This document shows positions 1-12,099 of a DNA stretch of 64,000 nucleotides, in pieces. The first letter of the stretch is position 1; every line of letters begins with the position of its first letter. Both the position numbers and the translations under genes were made by a program. Source of the DNA: Lucifuga dentata (lineage: Eukaryota; Chordata; Actinopteri; Ophidiiformes; Bythitidae); contig VXCM01001425.1 of the NCBI GenBank assembly GCA_014773175.1, positions 1-64,000 on the forward strand, given 5' to 3'. The notes below the pieces were generated by a model that saw only the letters and a program-made list of their open reading frames with translations, did no database searches and was not told where the DNA came from.

Positions 1-264
1 CTCCGGGGGTAGGGAGGCTGTGGGCAGCGGGCTGCATCCGTCAGGGCTGTGTCTGGGCCGGCCGTGCCGCGGATGGCTGCCCGGATTCAGGCTGGGAATG
101 GTCTGCTCAAAGGGAGGAGGAATCAGTGTCGGGCGTGAAAGCGTCGAGCTCTTGATTGATGAACTTTGAAATGAATCAGCGACAGGGGGGAAAGATGTCA
201 GGCACTCAGCAAGCGACGGCTGACTATTGATAAAACCGCTCTCTCGCTCGAATTCGTAATTCAT
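1..264 (-). CDS. hoxa2a: Hoxa2 homeodomain protein, N-terminal part of exon 1 (runs off window)
   Basis: Reading the minus strand from the ATG at 264 gives 88 uninterrupted codons to base 1. The protein opens [20 protein letters not shown] and continues with [19 protein letters not shown], which match the conserved N-terminus of vertebrate Hoxa2. The frame ends at PPE, exactly where the YPWM hexapeptide should follow, so the hexapeptide, intron and homeobox lie left of the window. Hoxa2 is a nuclear transcription factor patterning rhombomeres 2-5 and the second pharyngeal arch. A TATA-like TATAAAAATA lies at 301-310 and a CCAAT/E-box-like pair at 468-489. The visible part carries no frameshift or stop. 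This matters because hoxa2a is reported as a pseudogene in medaka; intactness of the remainder cannot be judged here. Confidence 0.93.
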   Translation of the reverse strand, partial: MNYEFERESGFINSQPSLAECLTSFPPVADSFQSSSIKSSTLSRPTLIPPPFEQTIPSLNPGSHPRHGRPRHSPDGCSPLPTASLPPE

Positions 265-300
265 CTCCGCTCCCTGAGAGCCGAGGAAAGTTTGCACGCG

Positions 301-310
301 TATTTTTATA
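301..310 (-). promoter_or_regulatory. TATA-like box upstream of hoxa2a
   Basis: The minus strand reads TATAAAAATA about 40 bases before the hoxa2a ATG. Used as a TATA box it would give a very short 5' UTR, so its use is uncertain. Confidence 0.35.
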
Positions 311-467
311 AATGTTGCGGCTCAGTGAGGACGAGAAAGAAAAAATCATTAAAAAATTTCCTGGTGGTGTTTTTTCTATTTCACTGATTACGGCCGTATG
401 GGGACCGAGCTACTATTAAACTATTGGATTCATGGAGACAAGGTTGAAATTGGACCGAATTGCCTGT

Positions 468-489
468 CACATGATTACCTCTGCCCAAT
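468..489 (-). promoter_or_regulatory. CCAAT plus variant E-box module, hoxa2a promoter
   Basis: An inverted CCAAT (485-489) is separated by 11 bases from CACATG (468-473); the minus strand reads ATTGG then CATGTGAC. This is a one-base-degenerate version of the module seen at hoxa3a and hoxa4a. It lies about 200 bases upstream of the ATG. Confidence 0.45.
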
Positions 490-776
490 GACAATTTGGG
501 GTTTAATCAAAAGAAGCCACTGTCTGCCTGATTGATCCAAAAACTCTGATGAAGAACGCCTCGCTCAGTTGGGGGAACGACTATTTTTATTTACATCTTT
601 GTCCGCTCAGTTTATCCTCTTGTCGCCCCTGCAGTCCAGTCCACTAAGCTACAAAATGTGTTTTTTAAGAATGGCTGACGCTCACTATTACAGGGAAGGA
701 GCCCAGCCTAGGGTGCGCGGATTCGTGCACTCCTCTTTCTCGTATTGTTTGAGGATGTCAGTCGAGAACGCCCCCA

Positions 777-829
<53 letters not shown>

Positions 830-3800
830 AGGGAAAGTAACTATTCATATAGGCAAGTCAGGCTTCAGAGGTGGAAAAAAAAACAGCCTTAAAACTGATA
901 TTGAGACTTCTTGACAGAAACAAACCCCAACAATCCAGTTTGTTGAGTGTGGTGTCTCTAATCTTTCACACCTAGACGTAATATGACAAATGTAACACTG
1001 ACTTCAAAGATGTAATATTAAAACAAAATTATGGCAGGAGATATATCCAGTTACATGTGTTGCAATAAAAACACCCTTCATTGAAAAATGAAAATAATAC
1101 TGGCTGATATGACACCTTCAGAACATTTCATCCAATGACACAACATTTACAGGCACAATCAAGAAACTTGTAAACACATATGCACGCATGCATGCGCACA
1201 GACATTACCGTAATAACTGTATAAATATATATCCGCAGACTGTATAATAATAAACCTCATATCTTAGCCTAGTGGTGCATTTACTTTTAATCCACAAAAG
1301 GAAGATTTTAAAACAAGGTTATGCGCATGCATGTGTGCGCACCCTTAAAAATATGCACTAAAAAGACACACACACCTATATGGTCAAAATGTTCGATAGC
1401 ACATTTGATGGCTTTTTGGTTTTTTTTTTAAATGTTATTCTAATCCAGTTTAAAATGTTTTATTATTAATGTTGGGATTTGAGGCCACCAGGCTTAACAG
1501 GGAATCTGTTGGCGGCAGTGGAAAGAATGGTAAGAAATAGGCTATTTCTACTGTATTTCCAATTTTAATTTTACCTGAAGCAGCAATGAAACAAAAACCT
1601 ATTTCGATACAGTAGTTGATCTACAATGAATCCATTGTTATTATGAAGATGGAGATGTTATTGAATGGTTCCTCCCCGCAGTGTTTGGTTTTATAGCCCT
1701 TCCAGAATAATCAGTAAAAGCCACATTTGGGATATTTTTTTGTCAAGCGTTGTATTTCCATTCAAAAAAATGACTTAGTGAGTATGAGAGCGGAGGAAGA
1801 GAAGTGGTAGGCCTCTCTCAGTTTATTGCTTATATACCAAACAAAGAGTCCTGGAAGCCTGTGCGCGATCAATCTTACTCGCCAAAAGGTCTGACAGCTC
1901 GGTGCCCTCACAACACATTTAAGGCTTCTAACTCTCCCCCGGATCAAATGCAGCCAGGAAGTGGTGAGAAACACTGGTCACTCAGATTAGAACCAGTTTC
2001 TGTTCGCAGTTGTAGCCGGGCTGTCGCTGGAGGGATATTTTCAAAGATAAATAAGAATCCACGATGCAACGATTTCATTTTTGAGGAGGCGGTAATGCGC
2101 CATCGGTGAGTATAGGGCGAAGCTGCGTTCTCCACCTGACTTTGTTTAATCTGCTCTTTATGCCTTTCACACAACGAATTTATTTTGTTGATTTTAGTAT
2201 GAATGCAGTTTTCTGAGGGGACCAGGCTGAGTGCTGATGGACGGAGTTGCTAGGGAAGAGATGGATGGCTTTTTTGGAATTACGCACAGGCTTTGTGTGG
2301 AGGGAAAGGAGTGGGTGGCGGCATTTAGTGGACCCCAGCCTGTCCTACACACTTCTCTTTGCAGCAGGATTGATTTAGAACCATTTTGCCAAGGTTGGAA
2401 ATGCAATGAAAGAATTACAAATCTTCTCTTTCAGCTAAAACGTTATTTATGTGCTACCTGTGCATGGCGCATATGGGTCAAATCAGTGTCTTGCTGTGTA
2501 TGCGTGTGCATGTGTGTGCGTGGATGCATGTGTGTGTGTTGGGTGCAGAAATACTCAGTACATCAGCTTTTTTTGCACTGACACACCATGGTTCAATTGT
2601 TCTAGGTTTCCCTGCTAACCATATGTCAGGGCTAGTAATGTTCATGCCCTCTTATATCAATCATATTCGGCTGAAAACGAAAATTCAGGATGATCACGTA
2701 ATATTGCTGTTACACAAAGATAAAACACAACAATAATGTGTAAACATGGTATAAAAAGGGTCTTGATAATTTGATTAAAATGTGGAAAAGGGATTGCTCA
2801 TGTTCAAAATATTCTCAGCATTATTTTTGTGTTTAAAAAATAAGAACAATATATATTTTACCTGAGCCTGTTTTTGTACTAAATGAAAGTATGTCTATTG
2901 AAAATTTTGAAATTTGCTGTGTTGAACGAATTGGAAATATTGGAAAAGACATTTTAAAAATAAATAAAAGGTTTAACCCTCTTATTTCCACAAAATATGC
3001 ACACAAAACACACCTTTACTATGAAACTTGCAGTGGTAATTTGCTTTGCTGTAACCATCATTATAACTGCGAGGCATTCATGTTCTTCTGTAAATATGTA
3101 AAATAATGAAGCAAATAAGCCCCGTTATGAATCTGAAACAGTCTGCATCCTCTCTGAGCGCCTTTGACTGACTCAACATATCAGGGAATTATTCTCAAAC
3201 GATTTCTCATTTAGCTTGTTGTCTTCTTGCAGAATCTCCACAAGAGCCTGGCTGACATTTTTATTATTATGGATGTGCCCACGCAGATGAGAGGAGGGGG
3301 AAAGGCCACCCGAGAGTTTCCCCTCACGTCGAATCAAGTAGCTTTTATTCAGTATTTGGTGTTATTTTCTACCATTTCCATTGATTATACCTATTTTTGA
3401 TTTTTATATATAAAATTAAAATACAAATATTTAAATTATTAAACTATTACCATCCATGGATTATTGAGACACATTCTTTCATTAATCTATTTTAATTATT
3501 AGCAATTGTCTAAAATTATATTTTTGCAATTGCGTTGTCAGCTCGACAAATGTATGCCTGCATGGATCATATAGCATCAATAATAATAATATTCTAAGAA
3601 ATATAGTTTGGGTGTTGTGATTGAAGAAACTGTCTTTTTGTTTATTTTTGTTGTTATTTTGTGTATAATTCTCCTGATCATAAAGCTGAAGGATTTGCTA
3701 CAATTATATTTCAGTTCTTTTATTTATTTCTTCAAATTGGAGCAGCATGGAATGTATGACATCGAAAGAAAAAATATCTGTTTCTTTTTTTGTTTTACTT

Positions 3801-4582
3801 CAATAAAGAAACTGCTAACGTGTGTCCTTCTTTGCACCCTTATTGCATGACTGATTACTTTTACATTCGTTGGAAAAATAAAAAATAAAACACCTCCTCG
3901 AAGAAGAAAAATGGAAACCATAGTCTAACATGTTGTGGCGTCCTGCTGACTACACGTATGGGCTGGAAAGGGCCGAGACGCTAATTCCCACCAACCTTCT
4001 CCCACACAAAGATCGCAGGAGTGTGAAATAATACTAAAGGACGCTTTATCTTTTACACCGAACAAAATAAATAACATTAGAAAGTCCAATAAAACAACAC
4101 AAACAAGGGAGGTTGCGCGTAAGATCAAGACCCTTTTTGAAAATGTAATCCCATAATCCCACTCGTGGCTCTTGAGGATCCTTTAACAAGTGCAACAAAA
4201 TGCAAAACACAATTCTTCAACTGCGGATAAATAAAAGACGGACAAATTCACATTAAAAATAACACATGTTCATTATTACCCTGTTTGATTTTCAATTAAA
4301 AAAAAAAGATTAAATAGGCCTATGCATATGCTGTGCNACCCCCTCCCGCGCTAGACGTCCTAGCCCAGATAAAGGTCTTTGTGAGACAATGACACGAGCA
4401 AATAGAGAAGAAATTCAAGCAAGTAGTGATTATTTTTCCTACGCTACTTCACACATCAAACTATAGAAAACATAAATAAAAGCCGATAGAAGGTGGAAGC
4501 CGTGAGGAGGCGCAGAAACAAAGCAGTAATGTGTCTGGAGGTGGATAAGACAATGGGCGGAGTGATCCGGGCTGCGCCACCG
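490..4582. other. hoxa2a-hoxa3a intergenic region
   Basis: No convincing gene. The region holds hoxa2a upstream regulatory DNA on its left and the hoxa3a 3' UTR on its right. A non-repetitive block at about 1800-2420 contains TGATGGAC (2235-2242), AGATGGATGG (2259-2268) and a Krox20-like GGAGTGGGTGGCG (2308-2320), plausible hindbrain enhancer sites. A (CA)n run is at 778-827. Much of 2.7-4.0 kb is A/T-rich. A single N at 4337 has no flanking duplication. Confidence 0.6.
778..827. repeat. (CA)n microsatellite
   Basis: Uninterrupted AC dinucleotides. They create a spurious plus-strand ORF with a Thr-His run. Confidence 0.95.
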
Positions 4583-5539
4583 CTACAGATGCGTCAGTTT
4601 GGGCGCTTCCTGGATTCTTCCCTGAGAGTATTGCGGTGTAAGGTCTGTGTACGTCGGTGTCGGATCACACACTCCGTGGTGCTGACTGTTGCCCATTGTG
4701 ATTGCTCCATTGTAGTCCATGTTTACAGACGGCGGGTNCTCCGTGGTGCTGACTGTTGCCCATTGTGATTGCTCCATTGTAGTCCATGTTTACAGACGGC
4801 GGGTGCGGGAGGTGGGTCAGACCGAAAACCGAGGCCCCGGAATTGGGCATGGAGTCGATGTAACCTCCGCCAACATAAACGGGGCTGCCCTGCATGTGAG
4901 TCCCGTAGTTTCCATTGCCTTGGAGAGGATGCGCGTCATACTCGGGCGTGGCCGAGTCGGTCCCGGGATACCTCTTCTGGGAGGGCGGGCAGTTGTTGAG
5001 GGAGCTGTTCAAAGGAGGGGGATATGACGTGGCCATTCCATATGCATTTTGATGAGGTTTATTGTAAGACGTCGGCGACTGGGATTCGTAAGGTACACTG
5101 TTTACAAGAGAATGCATAGAGTTGAGGTATCCACTGCCTCCTCCTCCTCCACCACCGGAGGCCGGACCCACGGGACTCCGAGGAGACTGTCCACCAGGGG
5201 AGGGCATCATCCCAACCCCCTTCTGATCCTTCTTGTATTTCATCCTGCGGTTCTGGAACCAAATTTTGATCTGTCTTTCGGTGAGGTTGAGCAGGTTGGC
5301 CATCTCCACCCTCCGGGGTCGGCAGAGGTACCGGTTAAAGTGGAACTCCTTTTCCAGCTCNGTTGGCCATCTCCACCCTCCGGGGTCGGCAGAGGTACCG
5401 GTTAAAGTGGAACTCCTTTTCCAGCTCCACTAGCTGGGCGCTGGTGTAAGCTGTCCGGGCCCTCTTCGATGCTGCTGACCCCGGAGGACTCTTGTCTCCG
5501 GGACAACTCTCCACTGTCAGGGAGGAGGAGAGGAGGGTN

Positions 5540-5592
<53 letters not shown>

Positions 5593-5747
5593 AGAGAAAG
5601 CTAAACCGTGTGACAACACGCACACGGCTGATAACAAATCTCTCCACCATCAGGAGGGGGTGGGTTGGAGGATTGGATAGTGAGGGAACAGTTTACTAGA
5701 TAAATATGCCCTGCTCTACTACTCAAATAAAGGCTTTATCATTGACT

Positions 5748-5799
<52 letters not shown>

Positions 5800-8101
5800 G
5801 TCTATGTGCGTGCCTGTGTATGTGCACACGCCTGTGTATGTGTTGCATCTCAACATTTTGATAAATCTGCCCCCTCCTTCAAAGCACAGGGGTTATCATC
5901 AGAGTGCCATAAGACAATTAACAAGCAGTGCACTTCTGTGCATGTTACACTTATTGCAAAGCAAAAAAAATGTAAGCAGATAGACGGCCAATATTTGCTA
6001 TAGAAACAGGTAACCTCCGATTCCCAAACAAAACACTTTGACCCTCATCTTCCTCAGTAGTCTCACAGTAGCACACGCGTAATGCAAACATAAGCATTAT
6101 GTATTCCTCAGGGTATATAAAGCAGCTCGCCTTGCCCTCACTGATAAGCCTCCATTCCAAGAGGCTGGAGAATAGCAAGGTGCTGGTCTACTTACCGCTG
6201 TGGCAGACAGCCAACACCTAATAAATTTCACTATCGGCCGCCCAAACCTGAGCAAAAAGGAATGCAGTATGACATAACCTGATCCACTAGGTTGTTGCAG
6301 AGATGAAAGAGAACACGAGCAATAGGCGTGCACGTTCTAGCAGAGCCACCACTTATAAGACAACTATGATTATTATGTAATTGTAATAATTGCTATGTAA
6401 AAAGACTTGCAAAATGGAAAACAAAGGAGGCAGATTTGTGTAACGTGCATAAAAGGCCGTATCACATGCGTAAAGCGTAGGTATGCCATAATGAATGATT
6501 GTGATCTAGCGGGCATACGTGCGTAAAATGTGCGTAAAAGGTTTTCTATGACTAGTAGAGCGCGTAAAACGGGCGTAAAAGGCTTTCTATTACTAGCACT
6601 AATCAGTGTTGTTTAAAACTCTAAAAATACCTTTCTAAATACAAGCCAAAAAGACCACGTTAGTATTTTCATTATGTCACAAAGAAGCACAGTAGAACAT
6701 TCGTCACAGCCTGCTCAGAAAACTATCCACAAAAATTTTAAATGGAAAGGCCATGGGAAAGTGAGCATCTCTATGCTTTAGGTTAATTCTGTGGTAAACA
6801 CGCACACACACGTGCATGCACGAACAAACCCACACTCCCCCTAATCAAAACAGCAAGACAAACTGGAACAACTGTTGTGCTTGTTTGCTTGTTGTCTCGC
6901 TGGGAACATTGTGTGGAGATGCGTGTTTACTGTAAGGAGAGGTCAACTACAGGGTAGGGGACAGCAAATGGTGGAATCCAGTCCTAATTCTGAGACATGT
7001 AGGCTGAAATGTTAATATTTTTTCTGACATTTTGAATCATTTTTGAAACTGCAGGCATCCCTACCTTACATTACTGTTGTCTTTGTTAAAGTTAGAACAT
7101 TTGAACATTTTGGTTTTTCATTAGTCTGTGTAAATGAGGTGTGTCCCTCTGTAGTTCCTATAATGAAGGAAATATTCCCTCACGATATAATACAGAGCAA
7201 AATAACATCATTAAATCATTAATTACTTCTTTAAAACCTATAGAGTTAAGTTATCACCTCTCCGACAAGTGCCAACTTAAAAAAAAAAACATTATTATCT
7301 TCACTAGAGTGGATTTTTATTGCAGAGTTATTACAATAAATTGTATTAGATTGTGCAGGTGTTGCTTTTATTGTGTCCCCCCTGTAGATAAATGTAATAT
7401 TAAACGGAAATTGATTGTTTGCACCTCCTCTGTAGTGACCCCTTACCTCACCCTCCCTTTCTCTTGTTGCCTTTTTCATCAGTACTTGTGTAACTGTGGC
7501 CAAAGGCTATAAAGTTGCAAGTGTGTGTGTGTGTGTGTGTGTCACCAGCAATAGTATTTGGTTGTGAGTACCTGAACTGGAGCTACTGGTAGGTTTCTGC
7601 TTGGTGTTCTGACGGGATTCCTTCATCCAGGGGAAGATATGTTTGCTGCGAGCTGCAGAGGTCGGGGAGCCGTTCTTGGCGCTGGACTGGTTGGACCCGT
7701 TGCTTGTATTTTGGCTAATAGCACCGGGGGATTGTGGAGGAGGGGGTGGGCCTGACACTGGCACCTGCGGTTGATTGCTTTCGGGATGAACCGTGGACTG
7801 CGCCGCCTGAATGGCTGTGCTCCTGTCGCAGCTCTCCGCCATCTCCCCCGGCTTCTGCAGGGCCACGGAGCCGTCAGGAGACTGCAGGGAGCAGGCAGGT
7901 CGATGNCATCTCCCCCGGCTTCTGCAGGGCCACGGAGCCGTCAGGAGACTGCAGGGAGCAGGCAGGTCGATGGTACTCACTTTCCACATGAGAGGCGCGG
8001 GGATATTGGACCTGATTGGCATCATAACTGAAGCCATTTGCGCTTTGATATGGGTAGCCACTGTAAATTGCAGAGCTGTCGTAGTAGGTTGCCTTTTGCA
8101 T
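4583..8101 (-). CDS. hoxa3a: Hoxa3 homeodomain protein (two exons, three assembly duplications inside)
   Basis: Exon 1 is 8101-7572 (donor G|GTACTC), exon 2 is 5513-4583 (acceptor CTGACAG|TGG, stop at 4583). The ATG at 8101 gives [13 protein letters not shown], the usual Hoxa3 start. Three identical 66-bp copies separated by one N (7840-7972, 5295-5427, 4672-4804) break the frame. Collapsing each to one copy gives 463+797 = 1260 nt, a 419-residue protein close to the family length. In that protein the IFPWMKE hexapeptide lies near 133-139 and the homeodomain at 170-229, with the group-3 [20 protein letters not shown] and [11 protein letters not shown]. The Hox3 C-terminal blocks [15 protein letters not shown] and the end [12 protein letters not shown] are present. 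Hoxa3 patterns posterior hindbrain and pharyngeal arches 3-4. The 2.06 kb intron (5514-7571) carries GA and CT microsatellites and a GCGTAAAA tandem. Confidence 0.95.
4672..4804. repeat. 66-bp direct duplication around a single N (assembly join)
   Basis: 4672-4737 equals 4739-4804 with N at 4738, within the hoxa3a C-terminal coding region. Removing one copy plus the N restores the frame. Confidence 0.9.
5295..5427. repeat. 66-bp direct duplication around a single N in the hoxa3a homeobox (assembly join)
   Basis: 5295-5360 equals 5362-5427 with N at 5361. Taken literally it would duplicate homeodomain helix 1-2 residues. Collapsing it gives a standard 60-residue homeodomain. Confidence 0.92.
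5540..5588. repeat. (GA)n microsatellite, hoxa3a intron
   Basis: AG dinucleotides starting just after N at 5539 and about 25 bases from the hoxa3a exon 2 acceptor, so on the transcribed strand they form a long CT polypyrimidine tract. Confidence 0.9.
5749..5796. repeat. (CT)n microsatellite, hoxa3a intron
   Basis: About 24 CT dinucleotides. Together with the GA run at 5540-5588 it forms an inverted pair about 160 bases apart. Confidence 0.9.
6521..6600. repeat. Imperfect ~40-bp tandem repeat with paired GCGTAAAA motifs
   Basis: Units 6521-6561 and 6562-6600 each start with two GCGTAAAA motifs followed by GG(T/C)TTTCTAT and ACTAG. They lie in the hoxa3a intron. On the minus strand the motif reads TTTTACGC, resembling posterior HOX/CDX sites. 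Confidence 0.75.
7840..7972. repeat. 66-bp direct duplication around a single N in hoxa3a exon 1 (assembly join)
   Basis: 7840-7905 equals 7907-7972 with N at 7906. Removing 67 bases makes exon 1 463 nt, which restores the phase-1 junction. Confidence 0.92.
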
Positions 8102-8179
8102 CTCGCCGTTTCCCAATATTTATTTCAGAAACTGACAGGGTCTTGACACCCTTGTAGAATAACATTGGCACCCCGTGGT

Positions 8180-8201
8180 CACGTGACGCCTCTCCGCCAA
8201 T
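8180..8201 (-). promoter_or_regulatory. CCAAT plus CACGTG module, hoxa3a proximal promoter
   Basis: CACGTG at 8180-8185 and an inverted CCAAT at 8197-8201, 11 bases apart. The minus strand reads CCATTGG then CGTCACGTGACC, about 80 bases upstream of the ATG. NF-Y and USF-type factors bind such sites, as known for the Hoxb4 promoter. Confidence 0.6.
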
Positions 8202-9295
8202 GGCCTCCTCGGGTGAACCTAGGGTTACAAGAAGCACTGTGAGGAGAAGAAATGGTGGCGATCCATCTTACTTTTCAATACAGGCTTGACACTGGAGACT
8301 ATGGAGGCGAGATAGGGCCAACAGTCCTGTAGACTATTACCGTTTACCTTATGGTTTACACGGGGCACAAAGGCACGCACTAACCTTCTATTAACATCTG
8401 TGCCACACAACATCAGAACAAAAACGTTTTCAAAAGCATTTCAGATTGCAAAATCAATTTGGGACCTAACAAGAAATTGCATGACATTTAAGTCTCTTGG
8501 CGTGTTAACCACGAATCTCTAAGAATACATAGTTAAATCTGAATGGACTGTGGCTAAAATACTATGATAAATATCGGGTCACCATACGGTTACTGTTATA
8601 TTGTTATTCTGTCAGCCTTATTAATTTATTTGCAGGGCAGCAGATGCAAACAAGCCTTTGCTATGATATGGCCTATGGACTTTTAGTTTGACCCATTTTT
8701 GTTGAACACTAAAAAATCTTCCATCAGTAACAGGATAGACCTGGGTGCCGTGCTTCCCCGGCCACCTGGCGCAAAGCATAAACAACCGCATTCTCTTCTT
8801 TTTTCTGTCTGCTGTAAGATAAATGGAAGGGCCGTGAGGAAACCTGAAAAACCGGGCGGGCATCCGTGCATCTCCATGACCACGGTGTGAACTTTTCCTT
8901 GCAGACCCATAATAATGGCTGCTGTCGGTGCTGTCTGCTCGGCGGCCCGTCGACGTGATATATGAGTGTCAGTGGGCCGGGACGGCCTTCTCGAAATGAG
9001 CGGACCGGTGAGCAGCCAAGCCCGGTATTCAAGCGGACACAAACCCAGGATTCACGGCTAGCTTGCTGCTAAAGCTCTACCATAATTCACCCAGGTAACC
9101 ATAGAGGTCACAGCCTCTAAAAGATTATTCTATATACTTTCAGCGATAATGGACACAGGTACACATGTCATTTCTGGGGAATCTTTCATATTATGGCATT
9201 ACAGTGAATTAATTAGCTATTTTATCCGGAGCCTGTAGAATTAAGAAAAGTTGTGATGAAGTCTTTAACCACTGCCAGTCAGAAAACACTTCAGT

Positions 9296-9298
<3 letters not shown>

Positions 9299-9353
<55 letters not shown>
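9299..9353. repeat. (TAA)n microsatellite
   Basis: About 18 TAA/AAT triplets, in a region with neighbouring poly-T. Confidence 0.9.
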
Positions 9354-9354
<1 letters not shown>

Positions 9355-9465
9355 CTTTATTACTATAGCTTTCATTAAATGTTGAAAATAATCTTAGTCC
9401 GTCCCATTCATATTCTATTTGGCACCGTCAAATGCCATAAATAAGTCATTATGTATGAATGAAAT

Positions 9466-9496
<31 letters not shown>

Positions 9497-10966
9497 GCAC
9501 ATTAGCCTTTTCTGTAGATTTGCAAGGCAGCACCAAACAGGAAGAATTATAAAGCCAACTTTGATATAAAATAATTTGGAGACTAAATAGTTTGATTTTG
9601 TCTCAACTTGAACTCAGGTTAGACGGATAGGCCTGTATATCTATCAAAACAGTTAACGTGAATCCAACAAACAGGCTCTGATATCAAATATGACTTATTT
9701 GTTTCAAATTAGCAGCTAGTTTTATCCCAGAGCCAGAATTAGAGCGCACTAAAGTGAACAGGAGGAAATGAGAGAGAAAATGTCCGGCTTTATGCAGCCG
9801 TGCACAAACCAGCAAATCTATTTAAAAAAAAAAAAAAAAAANAAAAAAAAAAAAAAAAAAGGGAGAGCCTGAACGCAACTAAACCGCAGAATGAAAGAAG
9901 GTTTCCTCACTATCAAACGATGACCTGGAAAAGATATCAGAAAGCTTTTTGGTGCATTTCCAGTGCAGATACTGCGATAGAAGTCATAATTGTAGTGAAA
10001 AAGAAACAAAAGACAGACTGGAGCTTTCAGTGCAGCCCTCTGCTCCACGTTAGAGAAATCTGGCTGCCTGGCTGTGTGTGTGAACTCTTCCTGAACCGAG
10101 ATCTAAGTCATACGGTGATAAATCACCGCACGACACACAAACTCCGCCATTTACAACCGAGGGAACCTATTTCTGGCCTGCTTACCTTATCCTCTGACGA
10201 CGAATGCAGAGCACCAAGCAATATTTTCTCATTCAGCGACGAAATCGATCAAAGCAGTAATCCAGAGAAAAGTTTAAAGGCAGGACTGGCTGGGTGCAGC
10301 AGACTGAGCCCTGCCGAACACCATGCATTAGCAGCCACAACAAAAAGGGAAGAGCCGAGAGAAACCCCTTTCCTTCTTTCCTTTCCTTTTTTTTTTTTTT
10401 TTTTTTNTTTTTTCCCTACTCGACGTGGATGGGTACACCGAGATTACGAAAGCAGGCGTGAGCAGTCGGGTCAGCGAGATAAGAGTTATCTGGCCTCAAG
10501 ATTGAATTTATCGTCATGCCATAGAGCAATGGCCAGGACTTCATAGCAATATTAAAGTCTGCCAAGGCTTTGCTGGACTGTGTGATCCTTCACCAGTACC
10601 ACGCAGACACCAGTGAACTGCCCCGAACCAGAGCGTCACCATAGACAAGAAAAATTATGCAAATGAAGTGGCGCCTTGGAAAGCCAGTTCAAATCAAGAA
10701 GCTGCCTCTCCTCCTCCCCCAACCAAATGAGGTAGTGCGTCTAGAAAAAAACAATCCATCGTTACAAATATCACTCAAGTACATCCCAAAGTGTTTTAAA
10801 TCATTTGTTATTGTTTACTCCACGCCCTGAGTGGAAATATAAGACTAGTGGGTTATGGTGGAGAGGCTGGAATACAAAGAAAGCATCAGTCGCTGACCAC
10901 GGTGCATTTCCATTTCCATGGGACATAAAGGGCTTCTATCCACTGTTTAATCATTAACCGACATTT

Positions 10967-11003
<37 letters not shown>

Positions 11004-12038
11004 ACATAATCTTTTATCTTTTGACACAAGAACGCGCATTTCGTTTTCATTTGAACGCCGTGATTCACAGGAAGTGGCTGCACAGCACCTCGAAATGAGA
11101 AAACAGCATTTTGATTTTATAGATTATAAATCACAAAAAACATTAGATCATAGTCTAAGTCAAATCCCACCAGGGAACAAGTTTCATCACCAAAAGGCAA
11201 GTAGAAGACATGCAGCGAGGAGCAGGGGAGACGGGAGCCGACAGCAAGGGAATCCTTCAGCATGCCGGTGTCTTTTTCAGCCAAATGAAAGGAAAAAAAA
11301 TAGATTTATGTCCTCTCACTTCCCCAGGCTGTAAATACATTCAGGGCGGCTTCTGCGCTGGTTTGAGGCTCTGAGACGCAAATTCAACGACACTATTGAA
11401 AGGTAAAACACCCGGCAAGCGTGGGAGTGTGAGTGGGACAAAAATTCACGGATGAGGATTTTTTTTTTTAGCCTACTCTGCTTTTTCTTTTCCAAACCTC
11501 ACTGGAGACATTGTATAATTATTTACTCCTTTGTGTTGTGCTAAAATGCTGATGCGTCTCTCTCTTTAATTTGGAGGGTTAAATGTCAGAGAAGTGGTGC
11601 GCGCACGGTCGTGCACAATAAGGCCTGAAACCATGTGTGCAAAAAAAAAANAAAAAAAAAAAAAAAAAAAAAATCTGCAATGTTGAGGAAAGAAAATTCA
11701 TTTTAAAGCTTGAATGCAGTAAAGGAAAGCGCAGGCAGCTCCAGGCAGATGGCTTTCACAGAAAGTGATTTTTGAAAGGAGTGAGGCAGCGCTCCAAGAG
11801 CTGCGATTCCCCTCGTCACTTTTATAGTGACAAATTACACCACAAAGACAAGTGGAAGAGAAGGAATTATTGCTCTCGGGCTGGTCGTATTGCTGCTACT
11901 AGGAAATGTACAAGCCATAGGTTGCTTGCCTATCCTCGAGAGTGCCTTGGTGGGCGTGAGCGATACTTATTAGAAATTGAATAAGGATATGACCATCAAG
12001 GATTCATAACGCAAATCAATAAAGATATATGGACTTAC

Positions 12039-12099
12039 CGAAGGCAATTCAAGGTGTCTGGGAGACGGAACGATGGCCTGAATTTACTCAGCTGGAATT
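12039..12099 (-). other. Candidate non-coding internal exon (hoxa3a transcript)
   Basis: The minus strand shows a pyrimidine-rich acceptor TTTTCATTGCAG ending at 12100 and a donor TTCG|GTAAGTCC at 12038, bounding a 61-nt segment. It lies between the candidate distal promoter near 16.9 kb and the hoxa3a coding exons. Hox3 genes in other vertebrates use distal promoters with spliced non-coding exons, so assignment to hoxa3a is an inference. Confidence 0.35.

Noticed and set aside
5295..5427. True internal duplication within the hoxa3a homeodomain
   Set aside because: It breaks the frame, is flanked by N, and has the same length as duplications at unrelated loci, so it is an assembly artefact.
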